A stretch of DNA of 64,000 nucleotides from PMG-095 sp049324695 (lineage in GTDB: Bacteria > Myxococcota_A > Polyangia > Polyangiales > Polyangiaceae). This document shows, piece by piece, positions 34,191-43,300 of the stretch; positions within the stretch are counted from its first letter, which is position 1; every line of letters begins with the position of its first letter. Where the stretch lies: NCBI GenBank assembly GCA_049324695.1, contig JBMOMJ010000005.1:62001-126000 (forward strand), given 5' to 3'. Below the pieces are notes generated by a model. That model ran no database searches and was not told the DNA's origin. It saw nothing but the letters and a program-made list of their open reading frames with translations. Position numbers and translations under genes: made by a program.

Positions 34191-34230
34191 GGCAGACTCA
34201 CAGCACCGTTTCGTGGTAAAGCCGAGCGCG

Positions 34231-35772
34231 ATGTTCAAACGGGTATTCGCCGTGAGCCTCATGTCAGCTGCGTCGGCCGTTGCGGCACCCGCAGCCCCGC
34301 CCAAAACCGCCACGCCGCCGCCCGCAGCCGCACCGGCACCCGCGAGCTCGGCCGCGGCCAGCGCTCCACCTGCGGCGCCGAGCAAAGCGCCGAGTCCGGC
34401 TTCGGGGAGCGCTGCCGCTACACCGAGCAAAACGGCTCCCGCTGCAACTCAAGCCACGCGCGACCCCGCAGAACACGCTCTGGAGCGGCTCGCGCTTTCG
34501 ATTCAACGCGTGACGTTGGAAAACGGGCTGCGCGTCGTGATGAACGTCGATGCCAGCTCGCCGACCGTGGTCGTGAGCGTCACGTACGACGTGGGAAGCC
34601 GCAACGAGCGCCCAGAGCAAAGCGGGTTTGCTCACCTCTTCGAACATATGATGTTCAAGGGCAGCAAGAACGTAAAAGAGGGTCAGCATTTCGGGCTAAT
34701 CAGCGAACGTGGTGGCACTCTCAACGGCACCACCTCCGCCGATCGCACGAATTACTTCGACCTGCTGCCTTCGAGCGAGCTCGAGCTCGCTCTGTTTCTC
34801 GAGGCTGATCGCATGCGCTGGCTGGCGGTCAACGAGAAGAACTTCGAGAACCAACGCGCGGTCGTAAAGGAAGAGTACCGCATGCGCGTCGAGAACGCGC
34901 CGTACGTGCGCGGCTCGCAGCGCCTCGAGGAGATCACCTTCGCTGACTACGCGCCGTACGCGCACACCACCATCGGCAGCATGCAGACGCTGGACGTCGC
35001 CAAGCTCGAGTGGGTGAGCGACTTCTATCGAACCTACTACGTGCCCAACAACGCCGTACTCGCGATCGCGGGCGACTTCGATCCGGATCGCGCGATGGAG
35101 CTCGTGCGCAAGTATTTCGGCGGTGCGGAACGCCGCGAGGTTCCGCCGTTCAACGCAGCCGTCGCGCCAGCTAGCCCCGAGGTCAAAGCCATTCGCCGCG
35201 AAGTCGTGGAAGACAAGAACGTCAACACGCCGGGCGTATTCTGGTCGTTTCGCATCCCACCGGCGCGCAGCGCGGATCACTACGCACTCGAGCTGTGCGC
35301 GCTGCTCCTGGGCGACGGCGAGAGCTCCCGCTTGCATCAGAAGCTCGTGCGCGATCGCTCGCTACTCCAGCGCGTCGGCGCCTGGACCTACGATCGGCGT
35401 GGCCCAGATCAATTCGGTCTCAGCGGCATCCTCACGGAAAAGGCCAAAGTCGAAGAAATCGAGCGTGCCTTCGAGGCAGAGCTCGATCGGCTGCGCAAAA
35501 CCACGCCCAGCGCTGAAGAGCTTCAGCGCGTGAAGGCGCGTCTCAAACACGACTTCGTGTTCGGGCTGCAATCCAACGCCAAGCGCGCGATTCGCCTCGG
35601 TGAATACGAGGTGTTCTTCGGAGATGCGCGTTTGCTCACGCGCGAGCTCTCCCTCTATTTGGCGGTGACGGCCGATGACATGCGCCGCGTCGCCAGCGAA
35701 TACCTGAAACCCGAGCTGCGTTTTGCAGTCGAAGTACGCCCAGCCGCTCGCGCCGCCGCAGGTGCCCCATGA
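34231..35772 (+). CDS. M16 zinc protease, catalytic subunit
   Basis: A 513-residue exported M16 (pitrilysin/processing-peptidase-like) protease. The ATG at 34231 gives a signal peptide (FAVSLMSAASAVAAP), then about 50 Ala/Pro-rich residues. The inverted zinc motif HLFEH (in FAHLFEHMMFKG, near residue 134) is intact, with the downstream Glu in ENQRAVVKEEYRMR. The peptidase-M16 C-terminal domain follows with the usual GDFDPDRAMELVRKYFGG. M16 proteases of this type work in pairs with a non-catalytic partner, here the overlapping next gene (ATGA). It is probably periplasmic. Confidence 0.9.
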   Translation: MFKRVFAVSLMSAASAVAAPAAPPKTATPPPAAAPAPASSAAASAPPAAPSKAPSPASGSAAATPSKTAPAATQATRDPAEHALERLALSIQRVTLENGLRVVMNVDASSPTVVVSVTYDVGSRNERPEQSGFAHLFEHMMFKGSKNVKEGQHFGLISERGGTLNGTTSADRTNYFDLLPSSELELALFLEADRMRWLAVNEKNFENQRAVVKEEYRMRVENAPYVRGSQRLEEITFADYAPYAHTTIGSMQTLDVAKLEWVSDFYRTYYVPNNAVLAIAGDFDPDRAMELVRKYFGGAERREVPPFNAAVAPASPEVKAIRREVVEDKNVNTPGVFWSFRIPPARSADHYALELCALLLGDGESSRLHQKLVRDRSLLQRVGAWTYDRRGPDQFGLSGILTEKAKVEEIERAFEAELDRLRKTTPSAEELQRVKARLKHDFVFGLQSNAKRAIRLGEYEVFFGDARLLTRELSLYLAVTADDMRRVASEYLKPELRFAVEVRPAARAAAGAP

Positions 35773-37286
35773 AGTCTCGATTTTCGCTTTACGCAGCTTG
35801 TCTCCTTCTCGCGGCCTGCGCGCCGCAACAGCCCGCGGCGCCCGCGCCTCAACCGGCTCCGGTTCAGGCGCCCGTCGCACAAGCTCCAGCTTCCGACACC
35901 ATCCAACCGCCCACGTCGGGGATCTCCCCGAGCGCACCGTTTCCCAGCATTGCGCATCGGGATCTCGAAAATGGGCTCGGGCTGCGCATCGTCGAGCGCC
36001 ACGTTCATCCCATCGTCGAGCTCCGCCTGATCGTGCGCTCTGGCAGCGCAACGGACGGTGAGCGACCTGGTTTGGCAGCGGTCGCCGGTGAGCTGCTCAA
36101 AGCCGGGGGTGCCGGCGGAATGAGCCCGGAGAAGCTCGTGCGCCGCGCCGAAACACTCGGTACGGATCTGGAGGTGACCACCGATCGCGACTCGACGCGC
36201 ATTTCGCTCGGAGTCACCAGCGGCGACTTCGAACAGGCGCTCGAGGTCCTCGCTGCCGTCGCGATGAAGCCCGCGTTTGCGCCGATCGAATTCAACAAGC
36301 TGCGCACACGCGAAATCGAGCGCGTAAAGAGCTCTGCGCGCGGAAGCGCGGCCTGGGCAGCATCGATGGTGCTGTACCGGGAGCTCTTCGAGATCCCCAC
36401 GGCGGTTCACCCCTACGCGCGCTTCGATGCGCAGCCGGCCGAGCTCGAAAAACTGACGCTCGATAATTGTCGCCAGTGGCACAAAGCGCACTTCGTTCCC
36501 TCGAACGCCAGCCTGGTCGTCGTAGGCGACGTGACCCCCGACAAGGTCGAGACCGCCGCGAAGAAATGGTTCGGTGAGTGGAAAAACCAGCCCGCGCCGA
36601 GCCTGAGCGTCAACGCGCCGTTTGCACCTCAAAAGCAAGAAGTCTTCTTGGTGGACCGCCCCGGCGCGGCGCAGAGCCAAATCTACGTTGGCATTCTGGG
36701 CGTCGCTCGCTCGAACCCCGATTACCCCGCGCTGGCAGCTGCAAACCAAATCTTGGGCGGTGGCGTTTCGAGTCGCCTGTTCTTGGACGTGCGGGAAAAG
36801 CGCTCGCTCGCCTACAACACCGGCTCGAGCCTCGGTGATTTGGCGCACAGCCCTGGCCCGCTAGTGCTTTCAGCAGGCACGCAAACGGCCAAGACCATCG
36901 ACGCCGTCGACGCGCTGCTCGAAAACTTGAACGCCATCGCCAACCACGCGCCGCTCGAAAGCGAACTCGCCAGCGCAACCCGCTTCTTGAAAGATGGCTT
37001 CGTCTTCCGTCTCGAAACCGTCGGCAGCGTCGCCGATCTCACCGGCCAACTCTACGTGCTCGGCCTCCCTGACGACTACTACGACACCCTTCGCAAATCG
37101 CTCGGTGAGCTCAACTTGCCGGCGGTGACCAATGTCGCGACGCGCGTCTACCAGAAGACACCCGTCATCGTCGTCGCCGGAGACGGCGCCTCCTTGGGCC
37201 CTGCCCTCGCCAAGTTCGGCCCTGTTGCAGTCCTCGATCCCGAACACGGCTTTGCCTTGAAAAAGAGCTACCCCGCAAAGCCTTGA
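35769..37286 (+). CDS. M16 family non-catalytic partner, lipoprotein
   Basis: A 505-residue M16 homologue with lipobox LLAAC after a short signal peptide and a Pro/Ala-rich linker. The zinc motif is absent: where HxxEH is expected the sequence reads GLAAVAGELLKAGG. This is typical of the regulatory or R-loop partner (GGVSSRLFLDVREKRSLAY is the conserved R-type block). It overlaps the catalytic gene by ATGA, so the two probably form a heterodimer. The last codons (LKKSYPAKP) and stop lie in the first unit of a 26 bp tandem repeat. Confidence 0.88.
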   Translation: MKSRFSLYAACLLLAACAPQQPAAPAPQPAPVQAPVAQAPASDTIQPPTSGISPSAPFPSIAHRDLENGLGLRIVERHVHPIVELRLIVRSGSATDGERPGLAAVAGELLKAGGAGGMSPEKLVRRAETLGTDLEVTTDRDSTRISLGVTSGDFEQALEVLAAVAMKPAFAPIEFNKLRTREIERVKSSARGSAAWAASMVLYRELFEIPTAVHPYARFDAQPAELEKLTLDNCRQWHKAHFVPSNASLVVVGDVTPDKVETAAKKWFGEWKNQPAPSLSVNAPFAPQKQEVFLVDRPGAAQSQIYVGILGVARSNPDYPALAAANQILGGGVSSRLFLDVREKRSLAYNTGSSLGDLAHSPGPLVLSAGTQTAKTIDAVDALLENLNAIANHAPLESELASATRFLKDGFVFRLETVGSVADLTGQLYVLGLPDDYYDTLRKSLGELNLPAVTNVATRVYQKTPVIVVAGDGASLGPALAKFGPVAVLDPEHGFALKKSYPAKP

Positions 37287-37331
37287 AAAAGAGCTACCCC
37301 GCAAAGCCTTGAAAAAGAGCTACCCCGCAAA
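37254..37331. repeat. 26 bp direct repeat, three copies
   Basis: Three perfect head-to-tail copies at 37254-37279, 37280-37305 and 37306-37331, starting GCCTTGAAAAAGAGC. The first copy contains the coding end of the M16 partner gene. The second supplies the last bases and the stop codon. The unit is not a multiple of three. It therefore looks like a recent slippage or duplication of the gene end. Confidence 0.9.
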
Positions 37332-37413
37332 ACCCTGAATCATCTGAGAACCGGCGGCGCGTCATCGGGATGCAAGCCCCGCTTCTCAAGCTCGTACGAA
37401 CCGCTCCAATCCC

Positions 37414-37497
37414 GTCGCTTGCGCCGACCCGTCGCTTGCGTCAACCCGTCGCTTGCGTCAACCCGTCGCTGCGCCGACCCGTCGCTTGCGCCGACCC
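37414..37497. repeat. 17 bp tandem repeat, five copies
   Basis: Units near GTCGCTTGCGCCGACCC at 37414, 37431, 37448, 37465 and 37481. Units 2 and 3 differ (GTCAACCC), and unit 4 is 16 bp because one T is missing. The HNH endonuclease gene ends inside unit 3 (stop at 37458), so copy-number change here would change its C-terminus. Confidence 0.85.
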
Positions 37498-38555
37498 TGT
37501 GCCTGCCGCAGCCTGCGCTCCTCCTTCTTCCGCTCCACGTGCTCCGCGCCGAACGCCAGCCGAGCAGTGTAGGAATTATGAGCCGAGCACAGAAGGCACA
37601 GGTTGTCGACCGTAGGAGCTCCTCCACGCGCAAACGGCACCTTGTGTTCGATCGTGATGAAGCGTCGTTCGCTGCAGCGCCGACCTTCCGAATCAATGAA
37701 CCTGCATTGCGCTCCGTCGCGTTCCCAAACGGCACGTGCCACTTCTACCGGCACATGCCGCGACCCCTCCTTAAGGGGCCGCCGCCTCCGCGATACCCCT
37801 GCTCCCAACCGGCGCTTTTCCTCGCATCGAATCAGCTCGTCCACCGCCCGCTCCAAGACCGCTACCAACTGCCCCGCCGGAATCGAATGACTCAGCAATT
37901 CACGCGCGCGCTCGATCTTTGCATAGAGCTCGCTCGAAGCGGTGAATTGCACCAGAACCGCCGACGCCGAGAGCGGCTTCAGCCGGTCGGCACGTTTTGC
38001 GATTGTCGGCAGGACGTTCGCGGTCGGCAGGACGTTCGCGGTCGGCAGGACGTTCGCGGTCGGCAGGACGTTCGCGGTCGGCAGGACGTTCGCGGTCGGC
38101 AGGACGTTCGCGGTCGGCAGCAGGATGGTTGGTGTGACGCTCTCTTCCACGTCGGGCTGCGGGAAACGAGCCGCAATTAGGCGCTCGATCTCTCGGCGCG
38201 ATTTCCCTCGCGCTTCGCCGAGCAGCACGTCCGCGTTCTCCCGACTCACGTGCGGAGCCAACAGAAAGAGACCCGTCAGGTGAATACGCCCTCCTCGGAG
38301 CTCTTCCAACACTTGGGGCACGTCCCGAGCCAGACGCGCCACACGCACTCGCTTGCCCGCTTCGTCTTCCGAATAGTCGAGCCGTTCGCGACAGTACGCA
38401 CTCAGCGAAGAACACGCCTGACCCAAATACAACTTGCGGCAATCGATCTCCATCAAGTGCTCGATCACGTCCGCTGTGGCGCCGCGTTCGCACCTTGCCA
38501 ACACCGGCATGCGTGCCAATAACTCCACACTCGAGAGCGAAGCATTGAATTGCAT
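37458..38555 (-). CDS. HNH endonuclease with internal 6-residue repeat
   Basis: A 365-residue HNH nuclease-type protein. The N-terminal helical half (ADVIEHLMEIDCRKLYLGQACSSL, YCRERLDYSEDEAGKRVRVARLAR) is of the type often joined to HNH domains in multicopy myxobacterial genes. A linker contains six perfect copies of VLPTAN. The HNH domain is C-terminal, with the two CxxC-like pairs and a central HK (ERDGAQCRF, CSERRFITIEHKVPFARGG, DNLCLLCSAHN). The end is Arg-rich and lies in a 17 bp array. Such genes are often multicopy. The cellular role is unknown; mobile-element or defence roles are guesses. Confidence 0.8.
   Translation of the reverse strand: MQFNASLSSVELLARMPVLARCERGATADVIEHLMEIDCRKLYLGQACSSLSAYCRERLDYSEDEAGKRVRVARLARDVPQVLEELRGGRIHLTGLFLLAPHVSRENADVLLGEARGKSRREIERLIAARFPQPDVEESVTPTILLPTANVLPTANVLPTANVLPTANVLPTANVLPTANVLPTIAKRADRLKPLSASAVLVQFTASSELYAKIERARELLSHSIPAGQLVAVLERAVDELIRCEEKRRLGAGVSRRRRPLKEGSRHVPVEVARAVWERDGAQCRFIDSEGRRCSERRFITIEHKVPFARGGAPTVDNLCLLCSAHNSYTARLAFGAEHVERKKEERRLRQAQGRRKRRVGAATG
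38005..38112. repeat. 18 bp tandem repeat inside HNH gene, six copies
   Basis: Six identical copies of GTCGGCAGGACGTTCGCG (plus a partial seventh from 38113), read on the minus strand as six VLPTAN hexapeptides. Exact identity of all copies suggests recent expansion or selection for homogeneity. The unit is in frame, so copy number can vary without breaking the gene. Confidence 0.95.
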
Positions 38556-38886
38556 GCGCTACTGAATACCACGCGTTATTTCAACCTCGCAGGTGCCCCG
38601 CAGCGCGACTTTCGTGGGCAAAAACGACTCAAAAAGCGTTCAATCATCATTAGCTCGTCAGCGCAGCAGCCAGAGCCCGTGGCGGCGAAAGTTTCGCACA
38701 CTCTCCACTCTGCTGCCGCACCCCCTCGAAGATCGCGTCAACAAGAATCGGAACTGATGAGGACGATTCGATATCGTTGCACGAAGCTCACGGCGCTCAT
38801 TGGCGCAGTGACGAACACTTGTGCGCCCGTCGGTCGCGCTATTCCGAAAACGGCTCCTCAACGCATGCAGCGCGCACGCGTCCCGC
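38556..38886. other. Intergenic, no gene seen
   Basis: About 330 bp upstream of the HNH gene (minus) and before the repeat arrays. It is lower in GC than its surroundings, with runs such as CAAAAACGACTCAAAAAGCG, and should contain the HNH promoter. No clear -35/-10 pair, hairpin or conserved open frame was found. Confidence 0.4.
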
Positions 38887-39137
38887 AGCGCGCAGTGCAC
38901 AGCTTTCCCGGAGCGCCATCACGGAGCGTGCAATGCGCAGTTTTCCCGAAGCACGCAGCGATTCCGGACGCATGCAGTGCGCACGCATCACGGAGCGCGT
39001 AGTGCACAGCTGTGCCCGAGCACGCGGCCGTCCCGGAGCGTGCAGTGCACAGCTGTGCCCGAGCACGCGGCCGTCCCGGAGCGCGCAGTGCACAGCTTTC
39101 CCGGAGCGCTATCACGGAGCGTGCAATGCGCAGTTTT
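38887..39137. repeat. 58 bp duplication with a nested 43 bp tandem repeat
   Basis: The 58 bp at 38887-38944 recur at 39080-39137 with one mismatch. Between them a 43 bp unit beginning GTGCACAGCTGTGCCCGAGC is duplicated head to tail at 39002-39044 and 39045-39087 (one mismatch). The whole stretch is built from a degenerate unit of about 25 bp resembling GCAGTGCACAGCTTTCCCGG. Confidence 0.85.
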
Positions 39138-39173
39138 TCGTGAAGCGCGCAGCTCTCCCAAGGCTTGCAGTGC

Positions 39174-39458
39174 GCACCCGTCCCAGAGCGTTGCACCCGT
39201 CCCAGAACGTTGCACCCGTCCCAGAGCGTTGCACCCGTCCCAGAGCGTTGCACCCGTCCCAGAGCGTTGCACCCGTCCCAGCGCGTTGCACCTGTCCCAG
39301 AGCGTTGCACCCGTCCCAGTGCGTTGCACCCGTCCCAGTGCGTTGCACCCGTCCCAGTGCGTTGCACCCCGTCCCAGTGCACTGCACCCGTCCCAGTGCA
39401 CTGCACCCGTCCCAGTGCACTGCACCCGTCCCAGTGCGTTGCACCCGTCCCAGAGCGT
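39174..39458. repeat. 19 bp tandem repeat, about 15 copies
   Basis: Fifteen consecutive units of GCACCCGTCCCAGAGCGTT and variants, from 39174 to 39458, plus a partial unit. Units 1-7 end mostly AGAGCGTT, units 8-10 AGTGCGTT, units 11-13 AGTGCACT, then back to the earlier types. Unit 11 has one extra base and unit 15 lacks one. There are no spacers, so this is a minisatellite and not a CRISPR array. Confidence 0.95.
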
Positions 39459-39710
39459 GCACCTGTCCCCCTCCCGCGGCGAAGCGCGTTGGAGGGGGCA
39501 GACGCGCGCACGGCTCGCGCGCAAGCGGCGCGGAGGGCGCGCGGTTGCGCGATGCGTTTCGGAATTGCGTGCAGCTCAGCGCGGCGCGCTTCCGAATTGC
39601 GCGCGCACGAGCACCGCGAGCACGAGCCGGAGCACGTCTGGGGGGAGGCAGCCGATGCGGGGCCGACGGCCAATGCGCGCCGGAAGTCGAAGCGGACGGC
39701 CGACGTGGCG

Positions 39711-39774
39711 AGTCGGATTGGGGAGCCGGATTGGGGAGCCGGATTGGGGAGCCGGATTGGGGAGTCGGATTGGG
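39711..39774. repeat. 13 bp tandem repeat, five copies
   Basis: Units AGTCGGATTGGGG or AGCCGGATTGGGG at 39711, 39724, 39737, 39750 and 39763 (the last cut short). The plus strand is rich in GGGG runs, so a G-quadruplex is possible. Confidence 0.85.
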
Positions 39775-39775
39775 A

Positions 39776-40366
39776 TTGGGGCGTTGGATCTGGGTGAGCT
39801 GGGGAAAAGGTTGGGAGGAGCTTGGAGGGGAGCTGGGGGGAGATTTGGGATAGTCTGTTCAGTGGTTCAAAGTTCAGTACTCTCCACAAGTTAGGAACAG
39901 GAGCGTCGTGCGGCCTGCCGGTCGAACCCAAGGGATTGTGGCTTTTTGCTTGTCCGTGCCCAAGGCGTTGGGGTAGAAAGCGTGTTCTCGCGCGGTGACA
40001 AAGTCCTGTGCGGGGTTGCAGTAGCTTACGGAAGCACAGGGAGCAGGAGCACAGGTACTGAACATACCTACCCCCCTCTGTGGGAGCTTGGGTGCATGCT
40101 CTGTGCGACCCGTTTTGGTTTTCGACTGACTCGTTAGGCATCTACTCCAAACGAGAATTTAGGGACCTTAAGACTCCGCATCACGAACGTCGAAGACGCC
40201 ACGTGAGGCGGTTTTGGCTTTGGCTGGTTGGGCCGGAGCCAGGCGATTCGGAAGATGAAGAATCGCTTCGAACACCGACTCACTCACGGGGACCTGTGTG
40301 CGTGTGCGCGCGCGGGGTTGGCTATTCGTGTGTGCGGCAGCAGAGACGGTAGGAGGTAAGGGAAGC
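39776..40366 (+). other. Long upstream region of nrdJ, possible structured leader
   Basis: About 590 bp without a convincing gene, lower in GC than the flanks, ending at the nrdJ Shine-Dalgarno (GGAGG at 40352-40356). It holds CCTGTGC at 40005-40011 that can pair with either of two GCACAGG copies (40034-40040 and 40049-40055), which gives two mutually exclusive hairpins. No match to the B12-box or an NrdR box was seen by eye. A promoter and an RNA regulator are plausible and unproven. Confidence 0.4.
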
Positions 40367-43300
40367 ATGGCGCAATCGACAATCGTGGGTCAGGACAAGA
40401 CGAGCGTGAAGGCATCGAGCCGTACGAGTGAAACGGAGAGCTCGCCGAAGCGGACGCCTTCCAAGCGCCCCAAGCGCGGCCTCACTGTCGAGCGTCGTTA
40501 CACGGACGCGAGTTCCGACCCGTTCGCGGGCATCGTTTGGGAGAGTCGCCAAAGTGTGATTACGAACCCGGACGGCTCGGTTGTCTTCAAAATGGAAGGC
40601 GCCGAGGTGCCTGCGAATTGGTCGCAGCTCGCCACGGATATCGTGGTGTCGAAGTACTTCCGCAAGGCCGGCCTGCACGGTGACAAGGCACGCGGGGAGA
40701 TGAGCGTGCGCCAGGTGGTGCACCGCATCGCACACACAATTCGCACGGCCGGCGAGGAATTTGGCGGTTATTTCGCGAGCAAGAAGGACGCCGATAATTT
40801 CGAGGCGGAGCTTTCTTGGATGATGGCGAACCAGTACGGCGCATTCAACTCGCCAGTTTGGTTCAACTGCGGCCTGTTTCACGAGTACGGGATTGAGGGT
40901 TCGGGCGGTAACTGGGCGTACAACGAGGAAGCTGGCACGACTACGGAGACAGCCAACGCTTACAGCCGGCCGCAGTGCTCGGCTTGTTTCATTCAGTCGG
41001 TCGACGACGACTTGATGGCCATTTATGACCTCGTGAAGTCCGAGGCGCGGCTGTTCAAGTATGGGTCCGGTACGGGTAGCAACTTTAGCCGCATCCGCGG
41101 CAAGCAGGAGAAGCTGTCGGGCGGCGGCACTTCGAGCGGTTTGATGAGTTTCCTCGAGGTGTTGGATCGCGCAGCGGGCGCGACCAAGAGCGGTGGAACT
41201 ACGCGCCGCGCCGCGAAAATGGTGTGCCTCGATATGGATCACCCGGAGATTCGCGATTTCGTGAATTGGAAGGTGCGCGAGGAGAAGAAGGCCAAGGCGC
41301 TGATCGCGGCGGGCTACGAGAGCGACTTCAACGGCGACGCGTATCGCACGGTGAGCGGGCAGAACTCGAACAACTCGGTGCGTGTGAACGACGATTTCAT
41401 GCGTGCCGCGCTGAGCGGCGGCAAGTGGCAGACGCGCGCGCGCACCACCGGTGAGGTGGTTGAGACGCTGGACGCCGCTGCTCTGTGGACGGAGGTGGCC
41501 GAGGCAGCCTGGGCCTGCGCCGATCCCGGTGTGCAGTACGATAGCACTATCAATCGCTGGCACACCTGCCCCAACAGCGGGAAGATCAACGCGTCGAATC
41601 CGTGCTCCGAGTACATGTTCTTGGACGACACGGCGTGCAATCTGTCGTCGCTGAATTTGACCAAGTTTTTGGGTGAGGACGGCAGCTTCGACATCGAAGG
41701 GTACCGTCACGCCATCGAGATCTTCTTCTTGGCACAGGAGATTTTGGTGGATTTGTCGTCGTACCCGACGGCGCGCATCGGGCAAAATTCGCACGACTAT
41801 CGTCCGCTCGGGCTGGGGTACGCGAACCTCGGCACGTTGTTGATGCTGCTCGGCATCCCGTACGATTCGGACAAGGGTCGCGCAATTGCGGGCGCGCTCA
41901 CGGCCATTCTGTGCGGGCACGCGTACGTGATGAGCGCGCGCATGGCCGGCAGCAAAGGGGCGTTCGCTGGCTTCGCCAAGAATCGCGAGCCGATGCTGCG
42001 GGTAATGCGTATGCACCAGGACGCTGCCTACGCAATTAACCGCGACGCTTGCCCGGACAATCTGTGGCGCGCTGCCTGCCAGGATTGGGACGAAGCCGTA
42101 AAGCTCGGCGACGCCTTTGGTTATCGCAACGCGCAGTCGACGGTGCTTGCACCGACCGGCACGATTGGCCTTTTGATGGATTGCGACACGACGGGCATCG
42201 AGCCGGACTTCGCACTAGTAAAGTTCAAGAAGCTCGCCGGCGGTGGCTACTTCAAGATCGTAAACCAGTCGGTGCCCGAGGCGCTGCGTCGCTTGGGGTA
42301 CTCGCCGGTGCAAATTCAGGAGATTGTTGCGTACGTCTCCGGTACCAACACGCTGCTCGGCGCTCCGCACGTGAATCGCGCCACGTTGAAGGCGCGCGGC
42401 CTCACGGACGAGGAGTTGTCGCGCATCGAAAACGCGATTCCGGGCGTGTTCGAGGTCACCTTGGCGTTTGCGCCGTGGGTGGTCGGCAAAGAGACCTACG
42501 AGCGTCTCGGCGTTACGCCCGAGAAGATGAGCCAGCCGGGTTTCAATCTGCTCAAGCACCTCGGCTTCTCCGACAAGGAGATCGAGGAAGCGGGCGACGT
42601 AATCGTGGGGCGCATGACCATCGAAGGCGCGCCGTTCCTGCGCGATGAGCATTATCCGGTGTTCGATTGCGCGAACCGCTGCGGCCGCATCGGTGAGCGT
42701 TTCCTCGAGCCGATGGCTCACGTGAAGATGATGGCCGCCGCTCAGCCGTTCCTGTCGGGCGCGATCAGCAAGACCGTGAACCTGCCCAACGACGCCAGCA
42801 TCGACGATGTGCGCCAGATCTACGAAGAGGGCTGGAAGTTGGGCCTCAAGGCGGTCGCGCTCTATCGCGACGGCTGCAAGGCTTCACAGCCACTGTCGAC
42901 GTCGAGCAAGGAGCGCTCGAGCGAGGAGTCGGCGGAAGAAACGGTGACTACCATTGCCGCCGCGCCGGTCGCCGCCAGCGTGCGTCCCGAAGGGCTGCGC
43001 GTGCGCATGCCGAAGAAGCGTCGCGGTTTCACGCAGGAGGCGCACGTCGGCGGGCACAAGGTGTTCTTGCGCACCGGCGAGTACGAAGACGGCTCTCTCG
43101 GCGAGATCTTCATCGACATGCACAAGGAGGGCGCTGCCTTCCGCTCGTTGATGAACTGCTTCGCGATGGCAGTTTCGGTGGGTCTGCAATACGGCGTGCC
43201 TTTGGAGACGTTCGTGGAGCAGTTCACGTTCACACGCTTCGAGCCGCACGGCGTCGTTACGGGTCACGCCAACATCAAGTTCGCGACGTCCATCGTGGAC

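Noticed and set aside
39174..39458. CRISPR array
   Set aside because: Units are contiguous with no spacers, and no cas genes are nearby. It is a minisatellite.
38777..39853. Long plus-strand open frames through the repeat arrays
   Set aside because: They are made of the 19 bp and longer tandem repeats, with low-complexity Pro/Arg/Ser output, no ribosome binding site and no domain. Overlapping frames on both strands are equally open.
38858..40141. 427-codon minus-strand open frame across the arrays
   Set aside because: A shadow of the same repeats (SGTGATHWDGC-type output) with no homology signal and no start context.
39776..40366. Known cobalamin riboswitch before nrdJ
   Set aside because: No B12-box-like consensus was found by eye. 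Kept only as a weak structured-leader finding.
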